Shown: positions 17,463 through 25,450 of the stretch, piece after piece | How the letters are laid out: every line of letters starts with the position of its first letter | Position numbering within the stretch: position 1 is the first letter of the stretch | From: Aquificaceae bacterium | Lineage (GTDB): Bacteria > Aquificota > Aquificia > Aquificales > Aquificaceae | Direction: 5' to 3' | DNA: 43,259 nucleotides | Assembly: GCA_027014155.1 (NCBI GenBank) | Contig: JALWEG010000024.1 | Span: 1-43,259, forward strand | The notes under the pieces: model-generated | What the model was told of the DNA's origin: nothing | The model's database searches: none | The model's input: only the letters and a program-made list of their open reading frames with translations | Made by a program: the position numbers and the translations under genes

Positions 17463-18329
17463 ATGGGTCTTGAGTATGTAAAGATTTCACCGGGTTTTGA
17501 AAAATATATGCCCAGAGATTACGTTGACTTAGTTGAGTTCGGCCAGTTCGGCAAAGAGATAGATGTAATGCAGATGGGGCAGTTCAAGGAGCTGGTGGAA
17601 GAGCACCCCATGTGCGCCGGTTGCTACATGGCTTACTTCATCAGGGTGTTCTACACGGCTCTGCCCAAGCCAGAAGATACGATAGTTCTCGGAACGGCCG
17701 GATGTGCAAGGCTGGCCCTATCCCAGGCTGCGGTACCCTTTATCTACGGAAACTACGGAGATACCAACGCCGTTGCCTCCGGACTAAAGAGGGCTCTGTC
17801 CATAAGGTTCCCCGACAAAGAGAAGGACGTGGTGGTCATAGCCGGGGACGGAGGCCTCATGGACATAGGTTTTGGTATGACCATGCACTCCTGGTTCAGA
17901 AGGGAGAAGTTCACCACCATAATGGTGGACAACGAGGTTTACGGAAACACCGGAGGGCAGGAGAGCGGAATGTCTCCCAAGGGCATACAGCTCAAAATGG
18001 CACCCACCGGTAAGAAGTTTGACAAGATAAACGCCGTTGAGCTTGCCCAAACCGCAGGATGCGTTTACGTGGCGAGGATATCTCCCACCAATCCCAAGAG
18101 GATAGCCAAGGTCATAAGGAGAGCCATCTTGGCGGCGAGAAAGTTCGGTCCCACCTTCATTCACGCCTATACCTCCTGCAACATTGAGTATTCCATACCT
18201 ACCAGAGAGGTCCTTGCCGACGCAAGGCAGAGGGAGAAGAAGGACTTTAAGTTCTACGAGTGGATGACCGACGAGGTTAAGGAATATCTCAATGAGATAG
18301 AGAAGAAGGCCAAGGAGGTCAAGTCATGA
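17463..18329 (+). CDS. 2-oxoacid:ferredoxin oxidoreductase beta subunit (thiamine diphosphate and 4Fe-4S)
   Basis: The 288-aa beta subunit binds thiamine diphosphate through GDGG (128-131) and DN at 156-157 (VDNEVYGNTGGQ). Four Cys, C51 and C54 (MCAGC), C81 and C239, sit as in PorB subunits that hold a proximal 4Fe-4S cluster. It is the catalytic half that works with the alpha subunit. AAGGAGGTG precedes the ATG. The thiamine genes thiO and thiC just upstream supply the cofactor. Its stop overlaps the gamma start by four bases (ATGA). Confidence 0.93.
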   Translation: MGLEYVKISPGFEKYMPRDYVDLVEFGQFGKEIDVMQMGQFKELVEEHPMCAGCYMAYFIRVFYTALPKPEDTIVLGTAGCARLALSQAAVPFIYGNYGDTNAVASGLKRALSIRFPDKEKDVVVIAGDGGLMDIGFGMTMHSWFRREKFTTIMVDNEVYGNTGGQESGMSPKGIQLKMAPTGKKFDKINAVELAQTAGCVYVARISPTNPKRIAKVIRRAILAARKFGPTFIHAYTSCNIEYSIPTREVLADARQREKKDFKFYEWMTDEVKEYLNEIEKKAKEVKS

Positions 18330-19015
18330 AAAGGTATAACATAAGGATAGCCGGTGTCGGTGGGCAGGGGGTCGTGACCTCCGCCCACATCTTGGGAAAC
18401 GCCATGTCCGCGGCGGGCAAGTACGCGTCGCTGGTTCCCTTCTTCGGTTCTGAAAAGAGAATGGCTCCCGTTGAAGCTTACGTCAGAGCCTCGGACCAGC
18501 CCATATACGAGGTGGGCGAGGTGGTCTATCCCAACGTCATAATGATTTATCACCCCCAGGTCATAACCCACGGTAAATCCTACACCATGCCCTTCTACAC
18601 GGGCCTAAAGCCCGACGGCATGGTGATAATAAACTCCGATGTGGACATAATTCCCGACGAGGACAAGAAGATTCTTGAGGATTTGAGGGCTAAGATATAT
18701 TACATACCGGCTACGCAGATAGCCAGAGATATAGCCGGAACCGAGCTTGCCACCAATATGGCCATGATAGGCCTGTTTTTCGGCATCACCAAGCTGGTCA
18801 ACCTTGACCACATTGAGAAGGCCCTCGTGGAGAGGTTTCTCGGAGGGTCTTTCGTAGCCTCAGGTGGAACTACCGCCCTTGACAGCGCAATAGAGAAGAA
18901 GTTCAAGAAGAAGCAGGAGCTTTTAGCCAAAAATATGGAAGTTATAAAATATACTCTTAAGATGGCAGAGGAGAAAGGCTGGGTGGAGGAGGAAGAGGAA
19001 AAAGTAGCTACCTGA
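18326..19015 (+). CDS. 2-oxoacid:ferredoxin oxidoreductase gamma subunit
   Basis: This 229-aa subunit has the gamma-domain signature GVGGQGVVTSAHILG near its N-terminus and PFFGSEKRMAPVEAYVR, both typical of PorG/KorC, which contacts the CoA side of the complex. It is translationally coupled to the beta gene (ATGA) and is followed after 11 bases by the small ferredoxin-like subunit. The last ~25 residues are very acidic (EEEEEK). Confidence 0.92.
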   Translation: MKRYNIRIAGVGGQGVVTSAHILGNAMSAAGKYASLVPFFGSEKRMAPVEAYVRASDQPIYEVGEVVYPNVIMIYHPQVITHGKSYTMPFYTGLKPDGMVIINSDVDIIPDEDKKILEDLRAKIYYIPATQIARDIAGTELATNMAMIGLFFGITKLVNLDHIEKALVERFLGGSFVASGGTTALDSAIEKKFKKKQELLAKNMEVIKYTLKMAEEKGWVEEEEEKVAT

Positions 19016-19026
19016 GGAGGTTGTAA

Positions 19027-19251
19027 ATGTATTTCGTAGCGGAGGTTGACGAGAAGGAGTGCTCAAAGTACAACTGCAAACAGTGCGTTCTGTTCTGTCC
19101 GGAGCCCAACTGCCTGAACTTCAAGGAGAGCGGGCACACGGCTTGGGTCTGGTACGACAGATGTAAAGGTTGCGAGATATGCGTCTACGTGTGCTCGGAC
19201 CTTCTGAAGAGAAACTGCATAGAGATGGTGATGGTAAAGACCGGTGATTGA
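19027..19251 (+). CDS. 2-oxoacid:ferredoxin oxidoreductase ferredoxin-like (E) subunit
   Basis: A 74-aa protein with ten Cys. The first group is C12, C17, C20, C24 and C29; the second is CKGCEICVYVC (C46, C49, C52, C56) plus C64. The second group is a normal 4Fe-4S motif, while the first is irregular (C-x4-C-x2-C-x3-C). It most likely carries two clusters and passes electrons between external ferredoxin and the catalytic core. Being last in the cluster matches the E position in the Hydrogenobacter D-A-B-G-E order. GAGGAGG precedes the start. Confidence 0.88.
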   Translation: MYFVAEVDEKECSKYNCKQCVLFCPEPNCLNFKESGHTAWVWYDRCKGCEICVYVCSDLLKRNCIEMVMVKTGD

Positions 19252-19267
19252 GAGGGAAATCTCCCTC
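19252..19267 (+). terminator. Hairpin after the oxidoreductase operon
   Basis: GAGGGA (19252-19257) pairs with TCCCTC (19262-19267) around a 4-base loop directly after the stop codon. The sequence beyond is pyrimidine-rich, with several short T runs (CTTTTTCTTTTC near 19282). This is a modest intrinsic terminator candidate. Confidence 0.45.
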
Positions 19268-19352
19268 CTTTCCCCGCTTTAACTCTTTTTCTTTTCTATA
19301 ACCGCCTATATTTATAACAGAAGCCTTAAATCCGTGTGTAAGGGGGATTAGT

Positions 19353-19646
19353 ATGACGGAAGAGGTGAAGGCCAAGCTTCAAGAGCTGGCGCGTGAGCTT
19401 GAAAGCTCTATGGTGAATCCCGACGTAGAGATAGAGACCTGCTTTACGGAGGAGTGCTACCGTTCCAGGAGGTTTCCCTACGTTAGACTCAGATACATCA
19501 CCGACGAGCACAACGTTCACGAGAAGGACATAGAGATATCGCCCGACAACTGGAAAAAGAGCGTGGAGGAGCTAAAAGAGTATATAACCTTCATGATAGA
19601 GCAGTTTATGGAAGAGATAGACAGCGTGGAATACGGCGGAGAGTAA
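19353..19646 (+). CDS. Unknown small acidic protein upstream of the DAB genes (97 aa)
   Basis: I do not recognise this family. It is a soluble, acidic 97-aa protein: helix at residues 1-20, then a probable beta region with two Cys (C29, C35 in ETCFTEECYRS) and a long C-terminal helix (VEELKEYITFMIEQFMEEID). AAGGGGG stands before the ATG. It ends 21 bases before dabB on the same strand, so it is likely to be the first gene of the DAB operon. It could be an accessory or regulatory piece of that system, which is a guess from position only. Confidence 0.65.
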   Translation: MTEEVKAKLQELARELESSMVNPDVEIETCFTEECYRSRRFPYVRLRYITDEHNVHEKDIEISPDNWKKSVEELKEYITFMIEQFMEEIDSVEYGGE

Positions 19647-19667
19647 AGTAAAACCTGCACTCCCATC

Positions 19668-21320
19668 ATGCCTGCGGCACTTCTGCTCGTACTGCCCTTA
19701 CTTTCTGCTCTGCTTTTGGCCTTTGTAGGAAGGGACCAAAAGTCCGTTTACAGGATAAGTCTGAGCTTTAGCCTGCTAACTCTAATATCCTCCCTTGCAC
19801 TCCTTATCCTTTGGGAGGGTGAGAGCTATTCGCTACCCCTCTTTGGCTCCAGAACTCTGAAGCTGTACATAGACCCCCTCTCCCTAGTTATGGGGTTGAC
19901 CATAAGCTCCATAAGCTTCCTGGTGCACGCTTACTCGGTTAGATACATGCAGGACGAGCCCGGCTACAGGAGGTTCTTCCTCCTGTTGGACCTTATGACC
20001 TTTTCCATACTCTTGACCGTTTTGGCCGGCAACGCTCTGCTGATGTTCGTAGGTTGGCACCTGATAGGGGTGTTCCTGTACCTTCTGCTGGGCTACGAGC
20101 ACCAGAATCCCCAATCCGGAAGGTTTGCCCTCTGGACTTTCCTGACCCACAGATTTGGAGATATACCCCTGCTGGGGGCCCTGCTCCTGATATTCCAGGT
20201 TTACGGCTCCTTTGAGTTTGATAAACTCTACGCCTCCGCCTCAGGAGAGGCCGGAAACACACTCATGGCCGAACTTGCAGGTGTGCTCCTCATGATGTCC
20301 GCCTTCGCCAAGTCGGCTCAGGTTCCCCTGCACCTGTGGCTTCCCTACACCATGGGAGGACCAACCCCCGTATCCGCTCTCATGCACGCGGGAATAGTGA
20401 ACGCCGGTGGATTCCTGATAAACCGCTTCTCCTTCCTGTTTTTGAACGCAGAGGTCGGCCTTCACTTGGCCTTCTGGGTGGGGCTAATAACCGCGGTTTT
20501 GGGTTCTACCCTGATGCTTATGCAGAGCGACATAAAGAAGTCCCTGGGATACTCCACCGTCGGACAGATGGGCTACATGATAATGGAGTGCGGGCTGGGT
20601 GCCTTCGCCTTAGCCGTGTATCACCTTATAGCCCACGGTATATTCAAGGCGACCCTATTTATGGGCTCGGGGAGCGTTATCCATCAGGCGAGGAAGGACC
20701 CCAACATACCCGAGGACGAGATATACAAGTTCTTGGTTGAGAGACAGATGCCGCCGCCCAAACTGCCTTGGGTGGTATTCGCTCTGATAACCGTATCGGT
20801 TCCGCTGGCCATAGTGTTCCTCGCACACTGGGCCGTGGGCGTTGACGTGTTCAAGTATCAGGGAGCCCTGCTGCTGCTCTTTTTTGGCTGGATTACGGGA
20901 GCACAAACCATATTCAGCATATACAGGCTGAGGGCTCAAAACGTTTACAAGACACTGCTGTTCGTAATCCTCTCCTTCTCCGTGGTCGTTATGGGATACG
21001 TGGTGGTAGGACATTCCTTTGAGAAGTTTCTATACCCCGACGAGTCTTTTACCCACCGCATATACAAGAACGCCAATATAAACCCTGCCGTATTTGAGAT
21101 TCAGGCCTTGATTTTGACTTTGATTATAGTGCTGGGTTGGCTTCTGGTTTACTACAGGAGCATAAATAGGGGTGGACTCTTTGAGAGCCTCGGAGAGCTC
21201 AGGCTAACTCTATATACGCACCTATCAAGGGAGCTCTACGTAAGGGAGCTGTTCAAAAAGCTGGAAGGTGTACTTTTAAGGCTGTCCTCCGCCGTGAACA
21301 AATACCTGAGGTGGGTGTGA
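19668..21320 (+). CDS. dabB: DabB-like proton-conducting membrane subunit (NuoL/ND5 family)
   Basis: This 550-aa membrane protein with many transmembrane helices belongs to the NuoL/MrpA antiporter-like family. The signature KSAQVPLHLWLPYTMGGPTPVSALMHAG includes K215 and H240, the counterparts of the NuoL proton-path Lys and His. The Glu that is essential in NuoL (WEGVG) is replaced by His (W130-H131 in FVGWHLIG). The link to a DUF2309 protein two genes downstream identifies it as DabB, the subunit through which ion flow drives inorganic carbon uptake by DabA. No other complex I genes lie nearby. Its stop overlaps the next start by one base (TGATG). Confidence 0.87.
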   Translation: MPAALLLVLPLLSALLLAFVGRDQKSVYRISLSFSLLTLISSLALLILWEGESYSLPLFGSRTLKLYIDPLSLVMGLTISSISFLVHAYSVRYMQDEPGYRRFFLLLDLMTFSILLTVLAGNALLMFVGWHLIGVFLYLLLGYEHQNPQSGRFALWTFLTHRFGDIPLLGALLLIFQVYGSFEFDKLYASASGEAGNTLMAELAGVLLMMSAFAKSAQVPLHLWLPYTMGGPTPVSALMHAGIVNAGGFLINRFSFLFLNAEVGLHLAFWVGLITAVLGSTLMLMQSDIKKSLGYSTVGQMGYMIMECGLGAFALAVYHLIAHGIFKATLFMGSGSVIHQARKDPNIPEDEIYKFLVERQMPPPKLPWVVFALITVSVPLAIVFLAHWAVGVDVFKYQGALLLLFFGWITGAQTIFSIYRLRAQNVYKTLLFVILSFSVVVMGYVVVGHSFEKFLYPDESFTHRIYKNANINPAVFEIQALILTLIIVLGWLLVYYRSINRGGLFESLGELRLTLYTHLSRELYVRELFKKLEGVLLRLSSAVNKYLRWV

Positions 21321-22069
21321 TGCAAGATACGATGATTTCTTTAACCCTTCTGGCACTCTTTTCCTACACCCTGGTCAAAGGAGACTACAGACTGAAGCTG
21401 GCCTCCGCTGTGCTCGTTCCGCTACTCCTTATACTTGCAGTAAGGACCCAGGTGCTAAATCCGAGTAAAGAGGTATCGTACGTTCTCCTGAGCGTAGCGC
21501 TGATATACGCTTTGAGGAGTCTAACACCGCTGAACTTGGACAGATGGGTGGCCTACGTCTCCGTTGCCAACCTATCCTTAGCCCTCTCTCTACCCGTATC
21601 GGTGGGATACTTTCCGGTTCTCTCCCTCTCAGTTGTGCCCATTACGGTGGCCTCATCAATCATAATACTCAGGCTTATAAACAGGAGCTTCGGAAGCACC
21701 AATCTCAGAGTTCTTTCCGGAGCGCTGTGCAAATCTCCAAAGCTGGCCTACCTTTTTTTGAGCGGTGCGGCGTTGCTCAGCCTCGTGCCCCTGAATCCCC
21801 TCTTCTTTCCTTCGTTTATCTCCGCATACCTGAGCTTTACCTTGTCGTCCGCGGGCATATACGGAGCCGTCGCCTTAGCCCTGAGCTGGTTCCTGCTGGG
21901 CTGGAGTATGGTAAGGGTCTTTAACTCCTTTTACGGCAAGGGAAGAGAAGACCTCGTGGTCAAAGACCTGAGACCGACTCAAGGGGTAGTTCCCCTGCTG
22001 GGTTTCGTTCTGAGTGCGGGGGTGGGGGTGCTACTCTTCGTTAAATACCTTCCGGAGGCTTTGCCGTGA
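21320..22069 (+). CDS. Extra hydrophobic membrane protein between dabB and dabA
   Basis: The 249-aa protein is almost wholly hydrophobic, with about seven or eight probable transmembrane helices and a short basic loop (RLINRSFGSTNLRVLSG). I do not recognise a family. It may be a distant relative of the C-terminal helices of NuoL/MrpA-type proteins. The frame allows a GTG start at 21311, but the ATG at 21320 has GAGGTG seven bases upstream and forms a TGATG junction with dabB. Its end overlaps the dabA start by four bases. Tight coupling on both sides implies a third subunit of the DAB complex. Confidence 0.75.
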   Translation: MQDTMISLTLLALFSYTLVKGDYRLKLASAVLVPLLLILAVRTQVLNPSKEVSYVLLSVALIYALRSLTPLNLDRWVAYVSVANLSLALSLPVSVGYFPVLSLSVVPITVASSIIILRLINRSFGSTNLRVLSGALCKSPKLAYLFLSGAALLSLVPLNPLFFPSFISAYLSFTLSSAGIYGAVALALSWFLLGWSMVRVFNSFYGKGREDLVVKDLRPTQGVVPLLGFVLSAGVGVLLFVKYLPEALP

Positions 22070-25000
22070 AGGCGAGAACGGGAGAGCAACTTTACATAAG
22101 GAGTCTGATAGAGGTATCCTCGGAGGTAATTCCCTACTTCTGGCCTATGAGGAACTTCATACATCACAATCCCCTGTACGGACTGGAACACGTGAGCTTC
22201 AAGGAGGCCTTGAGCTTGGGCCGCGGCCTGTTCGGTGCGCGCACCTTTCTGCCGCGGGAGACTTACCGCAGATTCCTGAAAGAGGGAAAGCTTGAAGAGA
22301 GGTTTTTAAAGGAAGAGCTGAGAGCTTTCGTAAAGGCCCATGCCCCACCGACCCTGAGCGAGGAAGAGTGCTTTGAGCTGTCCCTGAACCTGCTGCTGCA
22401 TCTGGACGTCTCTTTGAAGAAACGACCGCCGGACTTGGAGTGCTGTGAAGGTGCCTTAGAGCTTTCCCAAAGGATAAAAACTCCCGATTACGTAGAGAGC
22501 TTCAAGAGGAACTTCATCGGCTCCCTGGGCAAAGATATGACCCTTTACGAGGCCTTTGATTTGCTGCTTGGCACCGATTTGGGAGAGACCATAAACGAGC
22601 TGGTGATAAGAGCCTGCACCGAGTTCTTAGACGAGGGGCAGGCGGTATGGAGTATGCCCCGCAGAAGGGAGGGCTTTTACAGAGCTTGGAGGAACATATC
22701 CCTTCGGGATAAGAGGCTAAGATTGGTAGGTTGCTGTGCCTTGGGAGAACTTCTGGGTGGTTGCGAAGAGCCCGAAGAGGCGGTTGAGATGGCATTGAAG
22801 CTTATGGAAATTCCCAAGGAGCTGTGGGAGCATTACTTTCCCCTGGAGCTGGCGAAGCTCCACGGCTGGGCGGGCTTTATAAGGTGGAGGGGACACGCCA
22901 AAGAGTATTACTGGCAGAGAAGGTATCCCGCCGACCTCGTTGACTTCTTGGCCGTGAGGCTAACCGTAACGCTCTCTCTGCTGAAAGATGCAGGAAAGAG
23001 ATTCGGGATTGAGCCAACCTTTTCGGGACTTTGCAGCTTCGTAAACGACAGGCCCGAGGAGGCATTTCTCAGATACGAACTCTTCTCCAACAGGGTTCTG
23101 CCCGCCTTTGCAGACGAGCTTCAGGAAGCTTTAGAGCGCAAAGACCCTAAGGAAATCGGAAGGCTATGTGCAGAGTACGTAAAGGCCAAGGCGACGGAGG
23201 AGGCCAAAGCCAAGGCCGTCTTTCTGATGAAGCTCTTCAAAAGCTCCGCTCTGCAGGATAGGCTCATGGAGATGGAGGAGGAGGAAGTAAACGGTTTACT
23301 GGAGTTCTTCCGTCTGCTGGAAGAGGAGGAGGGCTACCTGTGGTTAAAGGCGCACGAAAGGAGCAAGATGGAAAACCTCGTGAAAGGTATATCGCCGTCC
23401 TCTGTGGGGACAGAGAGCAGGCCCTTCACACAGGCTCTATTTTGCATAGACGTTCGCTCCGAGAGGTTCAGGAGGAATTTAGAAAGCTTGGGTTCTTACG
23501 AGACCTACGGCATAGCGGGCTTCTTCGGGGTGCCCATCAGCTTCATAGAGCTGGGCAAGGGACACGAAACCTACCTCTGTCCGGTTCTGATAAAGCCCAA
23601 GAACGTGGTCATAGAGCTGAGCAAAGACGCTCAAGAGGAAAAAGGTAAGCTGTGGCATCTGATTAAGGAGATTCTCCACGACCTAAAGTACAACGTTTTA
23701 ACACCTTACATAACCGTTGAGGCGATAGGTTTGCTCTTTGGCTTTGATATGGTGGGCAAGACCCTATTCCCCTTAGGCTACTCAAGGTTCAGGGAGAAGA
23801 TGGAAGGTAGCAAGGGAGATACCCGCCTCGTAATTGATAAGCTCTCCAAAGAGGAGGCCGTATCCATAGTCAGAACCCTGCAGATGGAGATAATAAAGAA
23901 GGCCTACAAACGGGAGCTGGCTCTGGAGGTAGGTCAGGGAGTTCTGGAGTTGACCAGAGCCGTGGCGCTGGAGGAGGCGGAGCTTGAAGCTCTCGTAAAG
24001 GAACTGGGTCTGGACAAGGAGAGGTTAAAAGCCTTCGTAGAGGAGCTGCGACAGAGCTACAAGGTGGATAAGGGATATACGAGGATACACGTGGAGAAGC
24101 TGGCGAAGGTGGGATTCACCCTTGAAGAACAGGTGCATTTCGTTGAGAAGGCTCTGAAGATGATAGGGCTTACGGAAAATTTTGGTAAGTTCGTTCTGGT
24201 TCTGGGACACGGGAGCAAGTCCGACAACAACCCCTACGAGTCGGCCTTGGACTGCGGAGCCTGCGGTGGAGACCACGGCGCCGTGAACGCAAGGGTGTTC
24301 TGCCTGATGGCCAACAATCCCCGAGTAAGGCGGAAGCTAAAAGAGAGAGGTATAGAGATTCCCGAAGACACCCACTTCCTCGCAGGTGAGCACAACACCA
24401 CCACGGACGGGGTGGAGCTATTGGATACCGACCTCGTTCCCGCCACCCACAGGATACTGCTGGATAAGGTGAGGGAGGACCTACTCAGAGCCGGAGAGCA
24501 GACCGCCTACGAGAGATGCAAGGAACTGCCCATGTCCCGGTGCACGCAGCCCGGCAAGGCCCTGAAGGAAGTGCTCAGAAACTCGGTGGACTGGACTCAG
24601 GTGAGGCCGGAATGGGGACTCTCGGGCAATTACGCCTTCGTGATAGGTAGGAGGGACATCACAAAGGAGCTTAACCTGAAGGGCAGAGTGTTCCTTCACT
24701 CCTACGATTACAGGATAGACCCCAAGGGCTTTTACTTGGAGAACATACTCTCCGGACCCCTGGTGGTGGGAGAGTGGATAAACATGGAGCACTACTTCTC
24801 GGCGGTTGACAACGAGCACCTGGGTAGCGGGAGCAAGATTTACCACAACGTGGTGGGCAGGTTCGGGGTGATGTCGGGCAATCTGAGCGACCTGCGGACG
24901 GGCCTTCCCGCACAAACGGTGCTCAAGGGAGACATGCCCCACCACGAGCCTGTAAGGCTCATAACTCTGATAGAGGCACCCTTAGAACTCGTAAAGAGGG

Positions 25001-25173
25001 TTCTCATGATGGTGCCCAAGGTCAGGGAGCTGGTTCACAACGGTTGGATAAACCTTGTAGTTCTTGACCCCGAAAGAGGAGATTTCTTCCTCTTTTCCGA
25101 AGGAGCCTGGAGGAGGTTTGACGATGAAAAATATCAACCTTTACAAGATGAAGAAGGTGGAGGTAATAGTTGA
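22066..25173 (+). CDS. dabA: DabA-like inorganic carbon uptake protein (DUF2309/UPF0753)
   Basis: This 1035-aa protein carries the four zinc ligands of the carbonic-anhydrase-like DabA site: C460 and D462 (FCIDVRSE), H715 (LGHGSKS) and C730 (LDCGACGG). Their spacing, C-x-D and H-x14-C, equals that of Halothiobacillus DabA (C351, D353, H524, C539). DabA with DabB converts CO2 to bicarbonate in one direction, powered by an ion gradient, at the inner face of the membrane. It is longer than the ~830-aa Halothiobacillus protein, with extra helical stretches (for example 650-700). The start is GTG in a GTGA overlap with the upstream gene. Its last 50 bases are shared with the PII-like gene. Confidence 0.93.
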   Translation: MKARTGEQLYIRSLIEVSSEVIPYFWPMRNFIHHNPLYGLEHVSFKEALSLGRGLFGARTFLPRETYRRFLKEGKLEERFLKEELRAFVKAHAPPTLSEEECFELSLNLLLHLDVSLKKRPPDLECCEGALELSQRIKTPDYVESFKRNFIGSLGKDMTLYEAFDLLLGTDLGETINELVIRACTEFLDEGQAVWSMPRRREGFYRAWRNISLRDKRLRLVGCCALGELLGGCEEPEEAVEMALKLMEIPKELWEHYFPLELAKLHGWAGFIRWRGHAKEYYWQRRYPADLVDFLAVRLTVTLSLLKDAGKRFGIEPTFSGLCSFVNDRPEEAFLRYELFSNRVLPAFADELQEALERKDPKEIGRLCAEYVKAKATEEAKAKAVFLMKLFKSSALQDRLMEMEEEEVNGLLEFFRLLEEEEGYLWLKAHERSKMENLVKGISPSSVGTESRPFTQALFCIDVRSERFRRNLESLGSYETYGIAGFFGVPISFIELGKGHETYLCPVLIKPKNVVIELSKDAQEEKGKLWHLIKEILHDLKYNVLTPYITVEAIGLLFGFDMVGKTLFPLGYSRFREKMEGSKGDTRLVIDKLSKEEAVSIVRTLQMEIIKKAYKRELALEVGQGVLELTRAVALEEAELEALVKELGLDKERLKAFVEELRQSYKVDKGYTRIHVEKLAKVGFTLEEQVHFVEKALKMIGLTENFGKFVLVLGHGSKSDNNPYESALDCGACGGDHGAVNARVFCLMANNPRVRRKLKERGIEIPEDTHFLAGEHNTTTDGVELLDTDLVPATHRILLDKVREDLLRAGEQTAYERCKELPMSRCTQPGKALKEVLRNSVDWTQVRPEWGLSGNYAFVIGRRDITKELNLKGRVFLHSYDYRIDPKGFYLENILSGPLVVGEWINMEHYFSAVDNEHLGSGSKIYHNVVGRFGVMSGNLSDLRTGLPAQTVLKGDMPHHEPVRLITLIEAPLELVKRVLMMVPKVRELVHNGWINLVVLDPERGDFFLFSEGAWRRFDDEKYQPLQDEEGGGNS

Positions 25174-25450
25174 GGGAGAACACTTAGACTTCATCACCGA
25201 CCTACTGGAGAGGGCGGGAGTGCACGGGTACACGATACTCCACAACCTTTCGGGTAAAGGCAGCCACGGCTTTCACGAGGGGCACCTGATGTTCAACGAG
25301 GAAGAGGTTTTGGTGATGGTCATAAGCGTAATGCCCGAGGAGAAGGTGGAGGCCCTGCTGGAAGGACTTCAGCCCTTCTTTAACAAGCACTCGGGAGTCG
25401 TATTCATATCGGAGGTTCAGGTGAGCAGACTTGAGAAATTCAAGAAGTAA
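25124..25450 (+). CDS. PII-like signal protein overlapping dabA
   Basis: A 108-aa protein with the ferredoxin-like beta-alpha-beta repeat of the PII superfamily (KKVEVIVEGEHLDFITDLLE, then LVMVISVMPEEKVEALLEG). The T-loop region is short and Gly/His-rich (SGKGSHGFHEGHL) without the Tyr used for uridylylation. The nucleotide-binding B-loop of classical GlnB/GlnK (TGKIGDGKIF) is not conserved. This looks like the carbon-associated branch (SbtB, CPII) rather than a nitrogen regulator. AGGAGG lies seven bases before the ATG, and the first 50 bases lie inside dabA, so its synthesis is coupled to DabA. It probably gates the transporter. Confidence 0.75.
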   Translation: MKNINLYKMKKVEVIVEGEHLDFITDLLERAGVHGYTILHNLSGKGSHGFHEGHLMFNEEEVLVMVISVMPEEKVEALLEGLQPFFNKHSGVVFISEVQVSRLEKFKK

